Positions 62,580 through 64,000 of a DNA stretch of 64,000 nucleotides are shown one piece after another. How positions within the stretch are numbered: position 1 is the stretch's first letter; every line of letters starts with the position of its first letter. The position numbers were made by a program, and so were the translations under genes. Below the pieces are notes generated by a model, which was given only the letters and a program-made list of their open reading frames with translations, was not told the origin of the DNA and made no database searches. The DNA is taken from contig NZ_JMQN01000040.1 of the NCBI RefSeq assembly GCF_000705555.1, positions 1 to 64,000 of the forward strand, in the 5' to 3' direction. The DNA comes from Marinobacterium lacunae. GTDB lineage: Bacteria > Pseudomonadota > Gammaproteobacteria > Pseudomonadales > Balneatricaceae.

Positions 62580-63104
62580 TGAATCGCCCCGAGTTTCTTA
62601 GACACTCAGCTTCTTGGCTAAATACTGCTTTTCAAACTCTACTGGCGATAGGCCCTCATTGGAACCATCACGCCGACTTGGGTTGTAGAACATCTCGATA
62701 TAGTCGAACACATCACTCCGTGCTTCCGACCTGTTCGGATAGATCTTCAGAAAGCTCAGCCAGTCATACCGGTAAATTGACTGCCCTGATCGGAGTGCAC
62801 CAAGACCTTTTGCTTTGCCTTTCGACGCCAGAGGGCCATCAAAAAGCGCGTCAACAGCCAGCCTTCGTGTGCGCGGATGTAGGTTATATCTGTTCCCAAG
62901 AGACGTTGGGCCCCGTGACATTGAACTGCCAATCCGGGGTATTCGGCGCTGTCGCCGGGGCTTTACCGCCATGATGGCCTTGTTCCGTAACCTGTTTGAC
63001 GGCTTCAAGCTTGAATGTTTCTGGATAACGCTGGTTAGATATAACACCTCCGATGTCGCCTCATTTTAAGGAATTGAGGTGTCTAGAAGACTCGGGGCGC
63101 TTCA
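62580..63104 (-). mobile_element. Internally deleted IS3-family element with both inverted repeats
   Basis: 25-base terminal inverted repeats at 62580-62604 and 63080-63104 match at 21 positions; both read TGAA.CGCCCCGAG inward. Inside, on the minus strand, is the orfA start SNQRYPETFKLEAVKQVTEQ (start codon now ATA), then an orfB fragment with TPDWQFNVTGPNV and YIRAHEGWLLT. The C-terminal end follows (YDWLSFLKIYPNRSEARSDV, PVEFEKQYLAKKLSV). About 525 bases remain of roughly 1.2 kb, so it cannot move by itself. No target duplication was seen. Confidence 0.88.
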
Positions 63105-63152
63105 ATAATATTCCTCATTTTTTAATAAGTTAATATTTGGGTCATATATTCG

Positions 63153-63890
63153 CTAGCTTACCTTTACGCCCTTGATCACACGGGCACACATGAGACCTGC
63201 AACGAGCCAAAATACAAGGTTATTGAGAGTCGAGGCAAATATAAACTGGGTATGCAATTCCGATAAAGCTAAAACTGCATTCGGGTCTTCGTTTATAAAA
63301 AGCGGGCCTTCATGCATAGGCACCCATATATAGGGCAAGAGCAGCAATGGCAGCCCACTTAACCGCACAATACCTTTTGACAAAGCCATTATACTCAGCC
63401 CGATTCCAGCCATAACCACCTCGACCACCCACCACCACTGTCGAGACTCAAGCGCCGCAGCCGATGTCCCTGGGATCTCAGGCGGCAAACCTACCGAGGG
63501 AGCGACAAACACTGCCAAGAAACATAGTCCCCCAACAATCAGGCCGCCCTTCAAGGTCAGGGTACGACCAAAGCGTTCGCCAAGGTGCTGTATCACGACA
63601 AGAAGTATTGCCGCGTAGCCAATCCCCGTACAGATATTGGCAACTGACGTAAATAAGAGTCTCTCTGCACCTTCTGCAGGCGACCAGGCCCCTTGGTCGT
63701 CGTGAGTATGTCCAACATCTGTACCATGCTCAATGTTGTGATGGGCCTGTATCGGCTGGGAGTCGCCAGTGACCTCATACTGCTCGGCTTCACGAATGAT
63801 TGGGGCGACGCTCACGGACTGTAAAGCCGTCATCATCAAACCCAAAAGTACACCCACTACACACGCACTAAATATCAATTGACGAAACAT
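63153..63890 (-). CDS. cbtA: CbtA-type cobalt transporter subunit
   Basis: 245 residues. TM1 is at about residues 4-24, then a His-rich periplasmic stretch (AHHNIEHGTDVGHTHDD) that may bind metal. Four further helices follow, with LLFTSVANICTGIGYAAILL, the motif GGLCFLAVFVAPSVGLPPEI and PYIWVPMHEGP. This fits CbtA, a predicted cobalt importer found with cobalamin genes and with CbtB. GGAG precedes the ATG by eight bases. The cbtB end lies 71 bases upstream, as usual. Cobalamin control would act beyond the window edge. Confidence 0.88.
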   Translation of the reverse strand: MFRQLIFSACVVGVLLGLMMTALQSVSVAPIIREAEQYEVTGDSQPIQAHHNIEHGTDVGHTHDDQGAWSPAEGAERLLFTSVANICTGIGYAAILLVVIQHLGERFGRTLTLKGGLIVGGLCFLAVFVAPSVGLPPEIPGTSAAALESRQWWWVVEVVMAGIGLSIMALSKGIVRLSGLPLLLLPYIWVPMHEGPLFINEDPNAVLALSELHTQFIFASTLNNLVFWLVAGLMCARVIKGVKVS

Positions 63891-63961
63891 AGCTTTAACT
63901 CCGTCTCAGACCCAATTGCAACGACCACCACGTTCAAAGACCGTGGTGAATCAGTGATAAC

Positions 63962-64000
63962 TTAATGGCAGGGAAATACGAAAGCATGCCTAGTATCATG
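63962..64000 (-). CDS. cbtB: CbtB-type cobalt transporter subunit, C-terminal end only
   Basis: The last 12 codons before TAA read HDTRHAFVFPCH. This is the His-rich ending characteristic of CbtB, a protein of about 60 residues with one membrane helix. The rest is beyond the right edge. It is in the same direction as cbtA and directly upstream, as in most cbtBA operons. Confidence 0.75.
   Translation of the reverse strand, partial: HDTRHAFVFPCH

Noticed and set aside
62598-63047. 149-codon minus-strand frame
   Set aside because: It is a chance fusion across deletion joints of the IS3-family element; only the C-terminal third matches a transposase frame.

Overview
The window looks like the chromosome of a marine or halophilic gammaproteobacterium, close to the Oceanospirillales/Pseudomonas radiation. 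This is inferred from moderately high-GC coding sequence, FadBA of Pseudomonas-like size, DUF1302/DUF1329 pairs, a glucosylglycerol-type osmolyte enzyme, a PhoX-type phosphatase, a GlrK/QseG/GlrR three-gene set and a CysI-DUF934 pair. No sequence searches were possible. Family calls rest on motifs and remembered family features.

Layout. 1-6.9 kb: end of a broken IS1182-type transposase, then small housekeeping genes and a two-gene membrane operon (rhomboid protease plus a zinc-ribbon membrane protein). 7.2-12.5 kb: fadBA and a secreted tannase-family esterase. 12.5-14.5 kb: a Na+/H+ antiporter and a small zinc-finger protein. 14.5-26.2 kb: an RND/MMPL transporter with a YCF48-like propeller, an AraC regulator, and two tandem DUF1302-DUF1329 pairs. 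Together they look like an envelope pathway for a hydrophobic substrate. 26.3-30.9 kb: an MpaB-like protein, then an AT-rich insert with a DUF262-HEPN gene pair (predicted defence), an integrase remnant, a SRAP gene and tRNA-Thr. 31.1-35.6 kb: a translationally coupled five-gene group 3b [NiFe] hydrogenase operon. 35.9-40.2 kb: a TetR regulator with a palindromic operator, a Bcr/CflA exporter and an OmpR-type two-component system. 40.2-46.1 kb: a fused phosphatase/glycosyltransferase (GgpPS type), an HDOD gene behind a c-di-GMP riboswitch and terminator, and phoX behind a Pho-box array. 46.3-50.9 kb: glrK-qseG-glrR flanked on both sides by genes for exported proteins. Each of these has a sigma-54-type promoter with an upstream TGTC-N10-GACG palindrome. 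51.1-61.5 kb: an aspartic protease, an MFS remnant and its intact relative, LysR plus a CoA-transferase pair, a DUF934/sulfite reductase operon, a MocR regulator and CcoG. 61.7-64 kb: a decayed region (AbrB pseudogene, a cut-off gene end, a shrunken IS3-family element), then cbtA and the last codons of cbtB.

The strongest regulatory readings are the c-di-GMP riboswitch controlling the HDOD gene, the PhoB array in front of phoX, and the local sigma-54 regulon around glrR. The best candidates for less-described systems are the DUF262-HEPN cassette and the duplicated DUF1302/DUF1329 plus RND/YCF48 envelope system.
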